55,781 nt of DNA from Caulobacter sp. Root655 (GTDB lineage: Bacteria > Pseudomonadota > Alphaproteobacteria > Caulobacterales > Caulobacteraceae), in assembly GCF_001427665.1 (NCBI RefSeq), contig NZ_LMHC01000003.1, forward strand, positions 76,652 to 132,432, read 5' to 3'. Of the stretch, positions 35,792-45,352 are shown piece after piece. The position numbers were made by a program, and so were the translations under genes. The notes below the pieces were generated by a model. That model worked only from the letters and a program-made list of their open reading frames with translations. It was not told the DNA's origin and did not search any database. Every line of letters begins with the position of its first letter. Position 1 is the first letter of the stretch.

Positions 35792-36562
35792 ATGACCGCC
35801 ACGGCCGAACCGCTGCTGGGAACCGCCCGTGAATGGGCCATCGATCTGGCCGTCGGCGCGGCGATCGGCGTGTTCATGGCGCTGGTCGGGCCGTATGGCA
35901 GCTACTTCAACGGACCGCTGCCGCCGCGCATCTTCCACTTCGTCGCCTGTTTCTGGGTGGGAACCCTGATCTTCGGCGTGCTGCAGCGCTTGGCCGTCAC
36001 CTGGGCGACCCGCGTGGGGGTCCCGGTGTGGCTGGCCGTGGGCGCGGCCTTGCTGGTGGGATGTGTTCCGCTGGCGGCCTTCGTCGGCTGGCTGGCCACC
36101 ACCCTGTGGCCGTTCCTGCACGGCAAGATCACGCCGCTGGAGTGGTACGGCCAGTGCCTGGTGCTGTCCGGCCCGGTCCTGACCTTCGTGATCCTCCGCC
36201 GCAAGCTGGCGGCGCATGCTTCGCCGTCGCGGGTCCCTGTCGTTCGCCCGCCCGTCCCGGCGCCCCCCGCCGCGCCCGGCGACGTGCTGTGCCTGCGGAT
36301 GGAGGACCACTATGTGCGCGTCCACACCCAGGCCGGCTCGCGGCTGGTGGAGGGCCCGTTCGAGCGGGTGATCGCCGGCCTGGGCGGCGTCGAGGGCATG
36401 CGGGTGCACCGCTCGTGGTGGGTGGCCCGCGCGGCGGTGGTCGGGGTGGTCGCCGACGGCCGCAACCTGCGCCTGGCGCTGCGCGGCGACCTGTCGGCCC
36501 CGGTGTCGCGGGCCTCGGTCGCGAGGCTGCGGGAGGCCGGGTGGCTGGGGGCGGAGGATTAG
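35792..36562 (+). CDS. membrane-anchored LytTR transcriptional regulator
   Basis: 256 residues. Four hydrophobic segments (IDLAVGAAIGVFMALVG, FHFVACFWVGTLIFGVL, VWLAVGAALLVGCVPLAAFVGWL and CLVLSGPVLTFVIL) form an N-terminal membrane part. A Pro-rich linker leads to a LytTR DNA-binding domain from about residue 160: DVLCLRMEDHYVRVHTQAGSRLVEGPFERVIAGLGGVEGMRVHRSWWVAR to PVSRASVARLRE. This layout of membrane sensor plus LytTR is common in Caulobacterales; the signal is unknown. It is divergent from the secreted hydrolase, with a 20-bp direct repeat in between. Confidence 0.9.
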   Translation: MTATAEPLLGTAREWAIDLAVGAAIGVFMALVGPYGSYFNGPLPPRIFHFVACFWVGTLIFGVLQRLAVTWATRVGVPVWLAVGAALLVGCVPLAAFVGWLATTLWPFLHGKITPLEWYGQCLVLSGPVLTFVILRRKLAAHASPSRVPVVRPPVPAPPAAPGDVLCLRMEDHYVRVHTQAGSRLVEGPFERVIAGLGGVEGMRVHRSWWVARAAVVGVVADGRNLRLALRGDLSAPVSRASVARLREAGWLGAED

Positions 36563-36600
36563 TCCCAGTACGTAGTGCAGGCTGCCTTCGGCGGGCGCTT

Positions 36601-36704
36601 TGCGTCCTTCGAGGCTTCGCTACGCTCCGCACCTCAGGATGAGGAATTCAGCACAACGCTCCTCATCCTGAGGCGCCCTCCAGGGGAGGGCCTCGAAGGA
36701 CGCA
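36601..36704. repeat. intergenic palindrome, family G copy 1
   Basis: TGCGTCCTTCGAGGC / GCCTCGAAGGACGCA outer arms and CTCAGGATGAGG / CCTCATCCTGAG inner arms. It follows the LytTR gene and precedes the ctrA control region. The second copy is at 45186-45286. Confidence 0.88.
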
Positions 36705-36960
36705 CGGCGCTTCCCATCTCAACTCTCGACGAACGCTCCGGGATGACCTGATGTGTGCGGGTGAACGCATCCGCGACCGGACGTCGCGCCATCCCCAGGA
36801 CCCCGTCCGAGCTCCGTCTCGCGGTGGGCCCGGAAAGGCCCCAGAACGCTCGCGACAGAACGCCGCAATCTCGCCTTACAGATGAACGCGGCGGCCGGAA
36901 AAGTCGCCTTCGGCGCGTTAACACATCCCTTTACAGGCCCCGGTTTTAACCCATTCGGGC
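36705..36960. other. gene-free part upstream of the ctrA promoter
   Basis: About 250 bases between palindrome G1 and the ctrA control region. It has no recognisable gene. The GC content falls and T-rich/A-rich runs begin from about 36910 (GCGTTAACACATCCCTTTACAGG), as expected for a promoter region. Confidence 0.4.
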
Positions 36961-36966
36961 CCAAAG

Positions 36967-37104
36967 GAATCGTCTTGACGAACCATCCACAGGCCCCTGC
37001 GACCAATGCGACAAACGAGTCGCTGAGCGCTTGCACCCGATTCGCAAATCAGATTAACCATTTCCTCAGCGAGATCATTCACCATTAACCTGTCTTAAAT
37101 TAAC
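36967..37104 (+). promoter_or_regulatory. ctrA promoter region with GANTC and TTAA sites
   Basis: Three CcrM/GcrA-type GANTC sites: GAATC 36967-36971, GAGTC 37017-37021 and GATTC 37039-37043. CtrA-type TTAA motifs follow: TTAACCAT at 37055-37062, and TTAACCTGTCTTAA (37085-37098) followed by another TTAAC at 37100-37104. In C. crescentus, ctrA has a weak early P1 (methylation-sensitive, GcrA-activated) and a strong late P2 (CtrA-activated). The same layout is seen here: GANTC sites upstream and TTAA sites nearer the gene. Confidence 0.8.
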
Positions 37105-37188
37105 TGTCCGGCAGAGTGTCAGGACGGGTTTCACCGGCGGATTCCGCCTAGCTGTCGAATAATGCCGCCTAAGGGCGGGGAGGGCTGC

Positions 37189-37884
37189 ATGCGCGTACTG
37201 TTGATCGAGGATGACAGCGCCACCGCGCAGACCATCGAGCTGATGCTGAAGTCTGAAGGCTTCAACGTCTACACGACGGATCTCGGCGAAGAGGGCGTGG
37301 ATCTGGGCAAGATCTATGACTACGACCTGATCCTGCTCGACCTGAATCTGCCCGACATGAGCGGCATCGACGTCCTGCGCACCCTGCGGGTGGGCAAGGT
37401 CAACACGCCGATCATGATCCTGTCGGGCTCGTCGGAGATCGACACGAAGGTCAAGACCTTCTCGGGCGGCGCCGACGACTACATGACCAAGCCGTTCCAC
37501 AAGGACGAGATGATCGCCCGCATCCACGCGGTGGTCCGTCGTTCGAAGGGCCACGCCCAGTCGGTCATCAAGACCGGCGACATCGTGGTCAACCTGGACG
37601 CCAAGACGGTGGAAGTGAACGGCAACCGCGTTCACCTGACCGGCAAGGAATACCAGATGCTGGAGCTGCTCTCCCTGCGCAAGGGCACGACCCTGACCAA
37701 GGAGATGTTCCTCAACCACCTGTACGGCGGCATGGACGAGCCGGAACTGAAGATCATCGACGTCTTCATTTGCAAGCTGCGCAAGAAGCTGGCGGCCTCG
37801 GCCCAGGGCAAGCACCACATCGAAACCGTCTGGGGCCGCGGCTACGTGCTGCGCGACCCGAACGAGCAGGTCGCCGCGGCGTAA
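37189..37884 (+). CDS. ctrA: cell-cycle master response regulator CtrA
   Basis: 231-residue OmpR-type regulator. The receiver has acidic pair EDD (residues 7-9), phospho-Asp51 ([13 protein letters not shown]) and the late Lys (TKPF). The winged helix includes [53 protein letters not shown] and the wing [13 protein letters not shown]. The C-terminus ends Ala-Ala, the ClpXP degradation signal in Caulobacter. CtrA silences the origin and activates flagellar, pili and division genes. The ATG at 37189 follows GGGGAGGG and gives exactly the length of C. crescentus CtrA. A strong terminator follows. Confidence 0.98.
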   Translation: MRVLLIEDDSATAQTIELMLKSEGFNVYTTDLGEEGVDLGKIYDYDLILLDLNLPDMSGIDVLRTLRVGKVNTPIMILSGSSEIDTKVKTFSGGADDYMTKPFHKDEMIARIHAVVRRSKGHAQSVIKTGDIVVNLDAKTVEVNGNRVHLTGKEYQMLELLSLRKGTTLTKEMFLNHLYGGMDEPELKIIDVFICKLRKKLAASAQGKHHIETVWGRGYVLRDPNEQVAAA

Positions 37885-37916
37885 TCGCCAGCGGGCCAGA
37901 CCTTCCGAAAGTTGAG

Positions 37917-37948
37917 CGCCCGCCTCCCTGGAGGCGGGCGTTTTCTTT
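37917..37948 (+). terminator. terminator of ctrA
   Basis: CGCCCGCCTCC / GGAGGCGGGCG stem directly followed by TTTTCTTT. It is 33 bases past the ctrA stop. Confidence 0.92.
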
Positions 37949-37963
37949 AGGTAGGACAACGGA

Positions 37964-37971
37964 TTAACCAT
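37964..37971 (+). promoter_or_regulatory. TTAACCAT motif upstream of the M23 peptidase
   Basis: GGATTAACCATGTCCG context. The same 8-mer lies upstream of ctrA and, on the other strand, of fliI, which hints at CtrA control of the peptidase gene. Confidence 0.4.
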
Positions 37972-38115
37972 GTCCGTGACAAATCGACCGAAGCACCGAA
38001 TAGTCCTTGCCCTGAGGCGGAGTCATCCGCCATTTTCCGGCGCGAGATTTGCTGGGGGGCATCCCAGCCCGTGTCATTGTGAACGCACGCGGCATCGCTA
38101 CCGAACGGGGGCTTG

Positions 38116-39498
38116 ATGCAGGAATTCGATCCGAGACGGCCGACCTTGCGCCTCGCGCCGCGCATCTTCACGGCCGTCGCCGGTCTGGCCGCCCTGGGCC
38201 TGGGGTGGAAGCTGACGGCTCCCGACACGCCGGTCCCGGTGGTCCGCGCGCCGCTGGACGCCGTGGCCATGGCCGCCCTGCAACACGCCGCCTTCGCCGG
38301 CGCAGAGGCCCAGCCGGGCTTCGACCGTCCGCAATCGATCCCCGTCAAGGTGCGCCCGGGCGAGACCCTGGAAAGCGCCGTGCTGCGGGCCGGCGTCGCT
38401 CCCAACGACGCCCGCCAGGTGGTCGCCACGCTGCAGGGGGCCATCGACACCGTCAACATCAAGGCCGGCATGGCCTTCGAGGCCGCCGTCGCCGAGCGTC
38501 GCGCCGGCCGGGGTGGTCCCGCCCGGCTGATCGGCCTGTCGATGCGCACCGGCCCGTCCTCGACCCTGACCGTCTCGCGCACCTTCGACGGCGCGATGAA
38601 GCTGCGGGAGCTGGAGGAGAAGGTCACCGACGAGACCAAGGTGGCCTGCGGCCAGATGAACGGCTCGTTCTACGAGAGCGTGGCCAATGTCGGCGGCACC
38701 CCGGCGGTGATCAGCCAGGCGGCGCAGCTGTTCTCGCACCGGATCGACTTCTCGCGCGACATCCACGAGGGCGACCGGTTCTGCCTGGTGTTCGACCGCA
38801 AGGTCACCGAGAGCGGCCGCACGGTCGAGGTCGGCGACCTGGAATACGCCGAGGTCAAGGGCCAGAAGTTCTACGCCTTCGATCGCGACGGGCCTGACGG
38901 CAAGCCGCAGTTCTTCGACGAGCTGGGCAAGAACATCAAGGGCTTCCTGCTGCGCACGCCGGTCGACGGGGCTCGCATCACCTCGACCTTCGGCATGCGC
39001 AGGCACCCGGTGCTGGGGTACACGCGCGGCCACAAGGGCGTCGACTTCGGAGCCGGCGCCGGCACGCCGATCCTGGCGGCCGGCGACGGCGTGGTGCTGG
39101 AGGCCCGCCGCTGGAGCGGCTACGGCAACTGGCTGCGCATCCGCCATTCGGGCCAGTGGGATACCGGCTACGCCCACATCTCGCGCTACGCCAAGGGCAT
39201 CCGCCCCGGGGTCCACGTGCGCCAGGGCCAGGTGGTGGCCTATGTCGGCTCCACCGGCCTGTCGACCGGCCCGCACCTGCACTACGAGGTCTGGCTCAAC
39301 GGCCAGCGCGTCAACCCGATCGGCGCCAAGGTGCCCCAGGGCACGATCCTGGCCGGTGGCGAACTGAGCCGCTTCAAGGCCCAGCGGGCGCATATCGACA
39401 CCCTGCTGGCCCAGGCCGGCGGCGAGGCGGCCGATCCCTCGGCCCCGAAGGTGGCGCTGGCCAGCCTGGACCGGAGCAAGGGGCCGCAACTGCGGTAG
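38116..39498 (+). CDS. membrane-anchored M23-family peptidase
   Basis: 460 residues. An N-terminal signal anchor ([18 protein letters not shown]) is followed by an extended part with an OapA/LysM-like fold ([18 protein letters not shown]). The M23 (LytM) domain follows: [24 protein letters not shown] with zinc ligands His306 and Asp310, and [12 protein letters not shown] with His387 and His389. All ligands are present, so it is likely an active peptidoglycan endopeptidase. The ATG at 38116 is chosen; a TTG one codon before is possible. It lies directly after ctrA and its terminator, with a TTAACCAT element in between, so cell-cycle control of wall remodelling is plausible. Confidence 0.93.
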   Translation: MQEFDPRRPTLRLAPRIFTAVAGLAALGLGWKLTAPDTPVPVVRAPLDAVAMAALQHAAFAGAEAQPGFDRPQSIPVKVRPGETLESAVLRAGVAPNDARQVVATLQGAIDTVNIKAGMAFEAAVAERRAGRGGPARLIGLSMRTGPSSTLTVSRTFDGAMKLRELEEKVTDETKVACGQMNGSFYESVANVGGTPAVISQAAQLFSHRIDFSRDIHEGDRFCLVFDRKVTESGRTVEVGDLEYAEVKGQKFYAFDRDGPDGKPQFFDELGKNIKGFLLRTPVDGARITSTFGMRRHPVLGYTRGHKGVDFGAGAGTPILAAGDGVVLEARRWSGYGNWLRIRHSGQWDTGYAHISRYAKGIRPGVHVRQGQVVAYVGSTGLSTGPHLHYEVWLNGQRVNPIGAKVPQGTILAGGELSRFKAQRAHIDTLLAQAGGEAADPSAPKVALASLDRSKGPQLR

Positions 39499-39557
39499 AC
39501 AGGGGCTTTTCCTCCCCTCTATGGGGAGGGACATTCGAGATTGGCGACGGCGCCCCC

Positions 39558-41039
39558 ATGACCTTCCTCACCACCCTCCGTCGCGAGTGGCTGGCCCAGC
39601 CGCGCGCGGACCTGCTGTCGGGCACGGTCGTTGCCCTGGCCCTGATCCCCGAGGCCCTGGCCTTCTCGTTCATCGCCGGCGTGGACCCGGCGGTGGGGCT
39701 CTACGCCTCGTTCGTGATCGCCATGACCATCGCCTTCGTCGGCGGGCGGCCGGCGATGATCTCGGCGGCCACCGGCGCGATGTCGCTGCTGATGGGCGGA
39801 CTGGTGCGCGACCACGGCATCGAGTTCCTGTTCGCCGCCAGCCTGCTGACCGGGGTGATCCAGGTCGTGATCGGCGTGCTGCGCCTGGGCCGCTACGTGA
39901 AGTTCGTCTCGCGCTCGGTGATGAGCGGCTTCGTCAATTCGCTGGGTATCCTGGTGTTCCTGGCGCAGATGCCGCGACTGGTCGGCGCCAACTGGCAGAC
40001 CTTCGCCATGGTCGCCGCCGGCCTGGCGATCATCTATCTGTTCCCGCGCCTGACCAAGGCCGTGCCCTCGTCGCTGGTGGCGATCCTCGCGCTCAGCGCC
40101 GTCGCCGTGGCCTTCAAGGTCGACGTCCGCACCGTCGGCGACATGGGCCAGCTGCCGACCGTCCTGCCGACCTTCCACCTGCCCGCCGTGCCCCTGACCT
40201 GGGAGACCCTGCGGATCATCGGACCGGTGTCGCTGACCCTGGCCTTCGTCGGCCTGCTGGAATCCCTGCTGACCGCCAACCTGCTGGACGACCTGACCGA
40301 CACGCCGTCCGACAAGGATCGCGAGACGCGGGGGCAGGGGATCGCCAACATCGTCTCGCCGCTGCTGGGCGGCATGGCGGGCTGCGCGATGATCGGCCAG
40401 TCGATCATCAATGTGAAGTCCGGCGGCCGCGGCCGGCTGTCGACCTTCTGGGCGGGACTGTTCCTGCTGATCCTGATCCTGCTGCTGCGCGATTGGGTGG
40501 CCAGGATTCCGATGGCCGCCCTGGTGGCGGTGATGATCATGGTGTCGTTCACCACCTTCGACTGGAACTCGGTGCTGAAGCTGCGCTCGACGCCGATCCA
40601 GTCCTCGGTCGTCACCCTGGCCACCACCGCCACCGTCCTGGTCACCCACAACCTGGCCAAGGGCGTCGTGCTGGGGGTGCTGCTCAGCCTGCTGTTCTTC
40701 GCCCGCAAGGTGGGCAAGATGGTCTCGGTCGACGCGCTGCCCGGCGACGACGAGGACTTGCGGCGCTACGCCGTGCGCGGCCAGCTGTTCTTCGTCTCGG
40801 CCGAGCTGTTCGTGGCCAGCTTCGAATTCCACGGCCATCCCCGCCGCGTCGAGATCGACATGAGCGGGGCGCAGCTGTGGGACCTGACGGCCGTGGCGGC
40901 GGTGGATAAGGTGGTGTTCCGCTATCGCCGCCAGGGCGCGGAGGTGGTGGTGACGGGGATGAACGCGGCCGCCGCCTCGCTGGTCGATCGCGTCGGCCGG
41001 CACGACAAGACCCACCTGCCGGAGGGGGCGGGGCACTGA
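39558..41039 (+). CDS. SulP-family anion transporter with STAS domain
   Basis: 493 residues. SulP hallmarks are [53 protein letters not shown] and a membrane part of about 10-12 helices ([36 protein letters not shown]). The last 90 residues form a STAS domain ([40 protein letters not shown]). Members carry sulfate, bicarbonate or other anions; the substrate cannot be told. The ATG at 39558 begins the family N-terminus ([20 protein letters not shown]). It follows the peptidase gene by 59 bases that contain a small TCCCCTC/GAGGGGA-like hairpin. Confidence 0.94.
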   Translation: MTFLTTLRREWLAQPRADLLSGTVVALALIPEALAFSFIAGVDPAVGLYASFVIAMTIAFVGGRPAMISAATGAMSLLMGGLVRDHGIEFLFAASLLTGVIQVVIGVLRLGRYVKFVSRSVMSGFVNSLGILVFLAQMPRLVGANWQTFAMVAAGLAIIYLFPRLTKAVPSSLVAILALSAVAVAFKVDVRTVGDMGQLPTVLPTFHLPAVPLTWETLRIIGPVSLTLAFVGLLESLLTANLLDDLTDTPSDKDRETRGQGIANIVSPLLGGMAGCAMIGQSIINVKSGGRGRLSTFWAGLFLLILILLLRDWVARIPMAALVAVMIMVSFTTFDWNSVLKLRSTPIQSSVVTLATTATVLVTHNLAKGVVLGVLLSLLFFARKVGKMVSVDALPGDDEDLRRYAVRGQLFFVSAELFVASFEFHGHPRRVEIDMSGAQLWDLTAVAAVDKVVFRYRRQGAEVVVTGMNAAAASLVDRVGRHDKTHLPEGAGH

Positions 41040-41095
41040 CGGGCGGCCCAACCTATGCCGTCTGCGCGATCGCAGTTCCCGCTCTAGTTCTCACG

Positions 41096-41206
41096 GCTGT
41101 CATCCCGGACGAGCGCGCAGCGCGAAGATCGGGGACCGACGCGTGAACTCGGCGCTTCCGGCGGTCCCGGATCGGCGGCCCTGCGGGCCTTGTCCGGGAT
41201 GACAGC
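41096..41206. repeat. intergenic palindrome, family A copy 2
   Basis: GCTGTCATCCCGGA / TCCGGGATGACAGC arms with inner GATCGGGGACC and GGTCCCGGATC. It lies between the SulP and acyltransferase genes, which run the same way. Confidence 0.85.
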
Positions 41207-41297
41207 GGTGGGGAACCCCGGTTCAGCCCTTGTGTCCCGTTCTCCCGACGATCGCTTGAGCTTGACCATCGCGCCCGCCCGCCGCATCCCAGGGACG

Positions 41298-42413
41298 ATG
41301 AAAGCCTTCCCCGCCCTGAAACCCGACTCCGACGAGATGCTGCACCTCGACGCCCTACGCATCGTCGGGGCGCTGATGATCGTGGTCTTCCACTTCAACC
41401 GCTTCATCAACCTGGATGGGCGCTGGCAGCTGGCCGACGACATGGTCAAGGGCTTCAGCCTGATCGTCGACCTGTTCTTCCTGATCTCCGGCTACGTGAT
41501 GGCGGCGATCTATGCCGGCCGGCTGAACAGCTGGAGCCGGTACGGAACCTTCCTGAAGAAGCGGGTGGCGCGGCTGGGGCCGCTGCATTGGGCGACGATG
41601 CTGGTGTTCGTCGCGGTCTGGGCCGCCGGCCAGGCCGGCTGGATCGCCGACCGCGACCCCAAGCGCTACGACCTGGCCTGCATCGTCCCCAACATCGTCT
41701 TCATCCACGCCTGGCATGTCTGCCACGCCCAGACCTGGAACTTCGCCAGCTGGGCGATCAGCGCCGAGATGGGCATGTACCTGGCCCTGCCGCTGCTGTT
41801 CTGGATCACCGCGCGGGGGCGGATCCTCACCGCCGTGGCGGCGTTCGGCAGCCTGGCGGTCCTGTTGATGAACCCCGACGGCGACATGCCCTTCCACCAG
41901 TGGACCTGGAACTTCGGGGTGCTGCGCGCCGTGCCGGGCTTCCTGATCGGCATGCTGGCGTTCCAGCTGCGGCCGTGGCTGGCCAGGCTGCCCGGCGCGC
42001 GGTTCTGGATGTGGGGACTGCTGGCCCTGTTCCTGGCCCTGTCGACGATCCGCCTGGACCGCACCCTGCTGCTGCTGGTGGTCTATGCCCTGGGCATGGC
42101 GGCGGTGGCCGCCGACGCCGCCGGGACCCAGGGCGGGGTCAGCCGCCGCCTGGCGCCCTGGGCCCAACTGAGCTTCAGCCTGTACCTGCTGCACCCGATC
42201 GTCCTGAAGATGGGCCTGGCCTGGGTGGGGCTGGGGATGTGGAACCTGAACGGCGACGCCATGCGGGCCTGGGTGCTGTTCTGGGTCCTGGCCCTGATCC
42301 CGATCGCCTACCTGTCGCTGGTGCTGTTCGAGCGGCCGGCGCGGGACTGGATCGGTGGGCTTGGCCAAAAGAACACCCTCTCCCAGCGGGAGAGGGAGGG
42401 GCCCGCCGCGTAG
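41298..42413 (+). CDS. membrane acyltransferase (acyltransferase 3 family)
   Basis: 371 residues with about ten transmembrane helices. The family opening is HLDALRIVGALMIVVFHFNRF with the conserved His, then FLISGYVMAAIY, FLKKRVARLGPLHWATML, and NFASWAISAEMGMYLALPLLFW. It would move acyl groups (for example acetyl) onto sugars of surface glycans or exopolysaccharide. The ATG at 41298 follows AGGGACG. Its last 13 codons (NTLSQREREGPAA) are encoded by palindrome F1, so the C-terminal tail and stop come from the repeat. It converges with the HAD gene. Confidence 0.92.
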   Translation: MKAFPALKPDSDEMLHLDALRIVGALMIVVFHFNRFINLDGRWQLADDMVKGFSLIVDLFFLISGYVMAAIYAGRLNSWSRYGTFLKKRVARLGPLHWATMLVFVAVWAAGQAGWIADRDPKRYDLACIVPNIVFIHAWHVCHAQTWNFASWAISAEMGMYLALPLLFWITARGRILTAVAAFGSLAVLLMNPDGDMPFHQWTWNFGVLRAVPGFLIGMLAFQLRPWLARLPGARFWMWGLLALFLALSTIRLDRTLLLLVVYALGMAAVAADAAGTQGGVSRRLAPWAQLSFSLYLLHPIVLKMGLAWVGLGMWNLNGDAMRAWVLFWVLALIPIAYLSLVLFERPARDWIGGLGQKNTLSQREREGPAA

Positions 42414-42542
42414 CGGTGGGAGGGTGAGGGATCACGCCCTCACTGTTTTCTCTGGGCGCTCTGCCGGCACGCCGTCGAACGTCCTACCCCCTCACCCTCC
42501 CAAGCTTCGCTTGGGCCCCTCCCTCTCCCTCTGGGAGAGGGT
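42375..42542. repeat. intergenic palindrome, family F copy 1
   Basis: About 168-bp inverted structure with outer arms ACCCTCTCCCAGCGGGAGAG / CTCTGGGAGAGGGT-like and inner CACCCTCCC / GGGAGGGTG. It sits across the end of the acyltransferase gene and next to the HAD stop. Copy 2 at 49593-49762 is inverted relative to it. Confidence 0.85.
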
Positions 42543-43238
42543 TTATCGCAGCGTACCCACCCACCCCGGCAGTTCGCCGATCGACCCCAGCTCCACATAG
42601 CGCCCGTGCTCCTTCGGGGCCGTCGCGGCCTCGTGGGCCCAGACCAGCGGGTAGGGGATCAGCGCCGCCCAGGCGCCGGCCTCCAGGGCCGGGATGATGT
42701 CGGACTTCACCGAATTGCCGGCCATGACCGCCTGCTCGGGGCCCGTGCCATGGCGGGCGAACACCCGGCGGTAGGTGTCGGCGTCCTTCTCCGAGACGAT
42801 CTCGACGGCGGCGAACAGGTCGCCCAGGCCCGAGGCCGCCAGCTTCTGTTCCTGGTGCAGCAGGTCGCCCTTGGTGACCAGCACCAGGCGGTAGCGCTCC
42901 GACAGCTGGGCCAGGGCCTTCTCGACGCCGGGCAGCGGCTCGACCGGCTCGCTGAGCATCTCGCGGCCGGCGGCCAGGATCTGGCGGATCACGCCGGTGC
43001 TGACCTGGCTGTCGGTCAGGTCCATCGCCGTCTCGATCATCGACAGGGTGAAGCCCTTGGCCCCGTAGCCGTAGAGCCGCAGGTTGCGCTTCTCGGTCTC
43101 GGCCAACTGGGCGTCGATGGCCGCCTGGTCGCCATAGGGCGCCAGCAGCTCGACGAACCGCTTGTGGGTCAGGCGGAACAGGGTCTCGTTGTGCCAGAGG
43201 GTGTCGTCGGCGTCGACGCCGACGGTGGTGACGGGCAT
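42543..43238 (-). CDS. HAD-superfamily hydrolase
   Basis: 231 residues. The HAD motif I is VGVDADDTLWHNE with nucleophile Asp and acid Asp two residues later. Motif II is LVTKGD, motif III Lys is in IVSEKDADTYRRVF, and motif IV is MAGNSVKSDIIPALEAGAWA. The helical cap is present. It is a phosphatase of small phosphorylated compounds; the exact substrate is unknown. The ATG at 43238 follows GGAGAG; a longer start upstream would lie in the gap. Palindromes lie at both ends (F1 downstream, C2 upstream). Confidence 0.93.
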   Translation of the reverse strand: MPVTTVGVDADDTLWHNETLFRLTHKRFVELLAPYGDQAAIDAQLAETEKRNLRLYGYGAKGFTLSMIETAMDLTDSQVSTGVIRQILAAGREMLSEPVEPLPGVEKALAQLSERYRLVLVTKGDLLHQEQKLAASGLGDLFAAVEIVSEKDADTYRRVFARHGTGPEQAVMAGNSVKSDIIPALEAGAWAALIPYPLVWAHEAATAPKEHGRYVELGSIGELPGWVGTLR

Positions 43239-43304
43239 GGCGGGCTCTCCGGATCGGAGCCGGGTGATACGACGCCAAGTGGGGGGCGCCAATATCATGT
43301 TCTT

Positions 43305-43424
43305 CCCTCCCCCTTGTGGGGAGGGTGGCCCCGAAGGGGTCGGGTGGGGGATCGGCGCCCGGCGCCTGGAGTCAGCAAGCCCCACCCGTCGGCTTCGCCG
43401 CCACCCTCCCCATAAAGGGGAGGG
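43305..43424. repeat. intergenic palindrome, family C copy 2
   Basis: CCCTCCCCCTTGTGGGGAGGG ends paired with CCCTCCCCATAAAGGGGAGGG, inner GGGTGGGG / CCCCACCC. Same family as 8738-8856. It lies between the DUF1272 stop and the HAD start. Confidence 0.85.
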
Positions 43425-43434
43425 ACGGGGCCAT

Positions 43435-43734
43435 CTACGGCCGCGCGGCCCAGGACGGCGGCGCTTCCCGCGCCGCGGGCGGCGGCCGCGCGCTGGCGCA
43501 GGCCGGGTGGGCCTTGTGGACGCGCCTCAGCGAGGCGGGGAAGCGGTGCAGAGCCGCGGCCGGGCGGATCGGCCGGGCCGACAGGTCGCCGCCGCAGTTG
43601 GGGCAGACGCCGGAGAATCGGGTCTCCACGCAGTCGGCGCAGAATGTGCATTCGAAGGTGCAGATCCGGGCCTGGTCGCTGTCGGGCGGCAGGTCGCGGT
43701 CGCAGCATTCGCAATTGGGGCGCAGTTCGAGCAT
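43435..43734 (-). CDS. DUF1272 Cys-rich small protein
   Basis: 99 residues. The first 50 hold nine Cys (8, 10, 11, 25, 29, 32, 35, 44 and 47) in the DUF1272 pattern MLELRPNCECCDRDLPPDSDQARICTFECTFCADCVE..CPNCGG, a small zinc fold resembling a RING finger or double zinc ribbon. The rest is a Pro/Ala/Arg-rich tail with no clear fold. Function unknown in all family members I know of. The ATG at 43734 follows GGGGAGGACG. It stands alone between palindrome C2 and the carA promoter region. Confidence 0.88.
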   Translation of the reverse strand: MLELRPNCECCDRDLPPDSDQARICTFECTFCADCVETRFSGVCPNCGGDLSARPIRPAAALHRFPASLRRVHKAHPACASARPPPAAREAPPSWAARP

Positions 43735-43874
43735 GGGCCGTCCTCCCCTGTTCTTCGTGCAGTCTTCTGGATTAACCGGGCCACCATAAGGGCCCGAGGC
43801 CATCCGGCGCGAGGGGGCAAGTTCAGCGATCACGGGAATGTGGCGAGCGGCCCGTCCCGCCGTGATCGAAGGGC

Positions 43875-43903
43875 TTGACCCCCCCGTCATACCCCCCTAG
43901 ACA
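43875..43903 (+). promoter_or_regulatory. sigma-70-type promoter of carA
   Basis: TTGACC, 17-base spacer, TAGACA. It would start transcription near 43910 and leave a leader of about 90 bases with a GC-rich hairpin (CGCCGC / GCGGCG, 43914-43932). Confidence 0.6.
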
Positions 43904-44001
43904 CGCCGCCGTTTGCGCGGCGGGATGGGGTTATCTCCAGCCCGCCTTTTTGCGACAATGACCGGCCCGTTCTGGCCACGCGTTCTGGAGGCGCTTCCGA
44001 G

Positions 44002-45168
44002 ATGTCCAATGACCTTCTCCCCGGCGTCACCGGCGTTCTGGCCCTGGCCGACGGCACGATCCTGCAAGGCGTCGGTTGCGGCGCGGTCGGCGACGCGGTC
44101 GGCGAGGTGTGCTTCAACACCGCCATGACCGGCTACCAGGAGATCCTTACCGATCCCTCCTACATGGCCCAGGTCGTCGCCTTCACCTTTCCGCACGTCG
44201 GCAATGTCGGGACCAATGTCGAGGACCTGGAACAGATGGCCGGCGGGGCCGAGACGGCCGCCCGCGGGGCGATCTTCCGCGAGGTCCCCACCGCCCAGGC
44301 CAACTGGCGGGCCGACAGCGACTTCGACGGCTGGATGAAGCGCCGCAACGTCATCGGCCTGGCCGGCGTCGACACCCGCGCCCTGACCCGCAAGATCCGC
44401 GAGACCGGCATGCCGCACGGCGTCATCGCCCACTCGCCGACCGGGGAATTCGACCTGCCCGCCCTGGTCGCCAAGGCCAAGGCCTGGTCGGGCCTGGAAG
44501 GCCTGGACCTGGCCAAGGACGCCTCGACCACCCAGACCTTCACCTGGGACGAGGGCCTGTGGTCGTGGCCGGAAGGCTACGCCAAGCTGGGCGCGCCCAA
44601 GTACGAGGTCGTGGTCCTCGACTACGGCGTCAAGCGCAACATCCTGCGGGCCCTGGCCCATGTCGGGGCCCGGGCCACCGTGGTGCCGGCCGACACCTCG
44701 GCCGAGGTCATCCTGGCCCGCAACCCCGACGGCGTGCTGCTGTCCAACGGCCCGGGCGACCCGGCCGCGACCGGCGCCTACGCGGTGCCCGAGATCCAGA
44801 AGCTGGTGGCCAGCGGCAAGCCGGTGTTCGGCATCTGCCTGGGGCACCAGATGCTGGCCCTGGCGGTGGGCGCCAAGACCGTGAAGATGGAACAGGGACA
44901 CCATGGGGCCAACCACCCCGTGAAGGACCTGACGACCGGCAAGGTCGAGATCGTCTCGATGAACCACGGCTTCACGGTGGACAGCGCGTCCTTGCCCGAA
45001 GCGGTGACCGAGACCCACGTCTCGCTGTTCGACGGCACCAACGCCGGCATCGCGGTGACCGGCAAGCCGGTGTTCAGCGTCCAGCACCACCCGGAAGCCT
45101 CGCCCGGACCGACCGACAGCCTCTATCTGTTCGAGCGGTTCGCCGGCCTGATGGACGCGGCGAAGTAG
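44002..45168 (+). CDS. carA: carbamoyl-phosphate synthase small subunit
   Basis: 388-residue glutamine amidotransferase subunit that frees ammonia for carbamoyl phosphate (arginine and pyrimidine synthesis). The N-terminal CarA domain has [17 protein letters not shown] and [13 protein letters not shown]. The class I amidotransferase triad is Cys279 (GICLGHQ), His363 and Glu365 ([10 protein letters not shown]). The ATG at 44002 lies after TGGAGGCG. The length is normal. carB is not adjacent, so the two subunits are made from separate loci, as is common in alphaproteobacteria. Palindrome G2 follows the stop codon. Confidence 0.97.
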   Translation: MSNDLLPGVTGVLALADGTILQGVGCGAVGDAVGEVCFNTAMTGYQEILTDPSYMAQVVAFTFPHVGNVGTNVEDLEQMAGGAETAARGAIFREVPTAQANWRADSDFDGWMKRRNVIGLAGVDTRALTRKIRETGMPHGVIAHSPTGEFDLPALVAKAKAWSGLEGLDLAKDASTTQTFTWDEGLWSWPEGYAKLGAPKYEVVVLDYGVKRNILRALAHVGARATVVPADTSAEVILARNPDGVLLSNGPGDPAATGAYAVPEIQKLVASGKPVFGICLGHQMLALAVGAKTVKMEQGHHGANHPVKDLTTGKVEIVSMNHGFTVDSASLPEAVTETHVSLFDGTNAGIAVTGKPVFSVQHHPEASPGPTDSLYLFERFAGLMDAAK

Positions 45169-45185
45169 GCGTCCGGCGGGCTCCT

Positions 45186-45286
45186 TGCGTCCTTCGAGGC
45201 TTCGCTACGCTACGCACCTCAGGATGAGGAAAGCACAGAGTTCCTCATCCTGAGGCGCCCTCCAACGGAGGGCCTCGAAGGACGCA
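45186..45286. repeat. intergenic palindrome, family G copy 2
   Basis: TGCGTCCTTCGAGGC / GCCTCGAAGGACGCA, the same arms as 36601-36704. It directly follows carA and probably acts as an RNA 3' end. Confidence 0.88.
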
Positions 45287-45352
45287 TGGCGGCTCCCGAT
45301 CTCAACTGTCCATACGTCTCCGCGTGCATCTCCGGTGTCCGAACGCTGTTCG

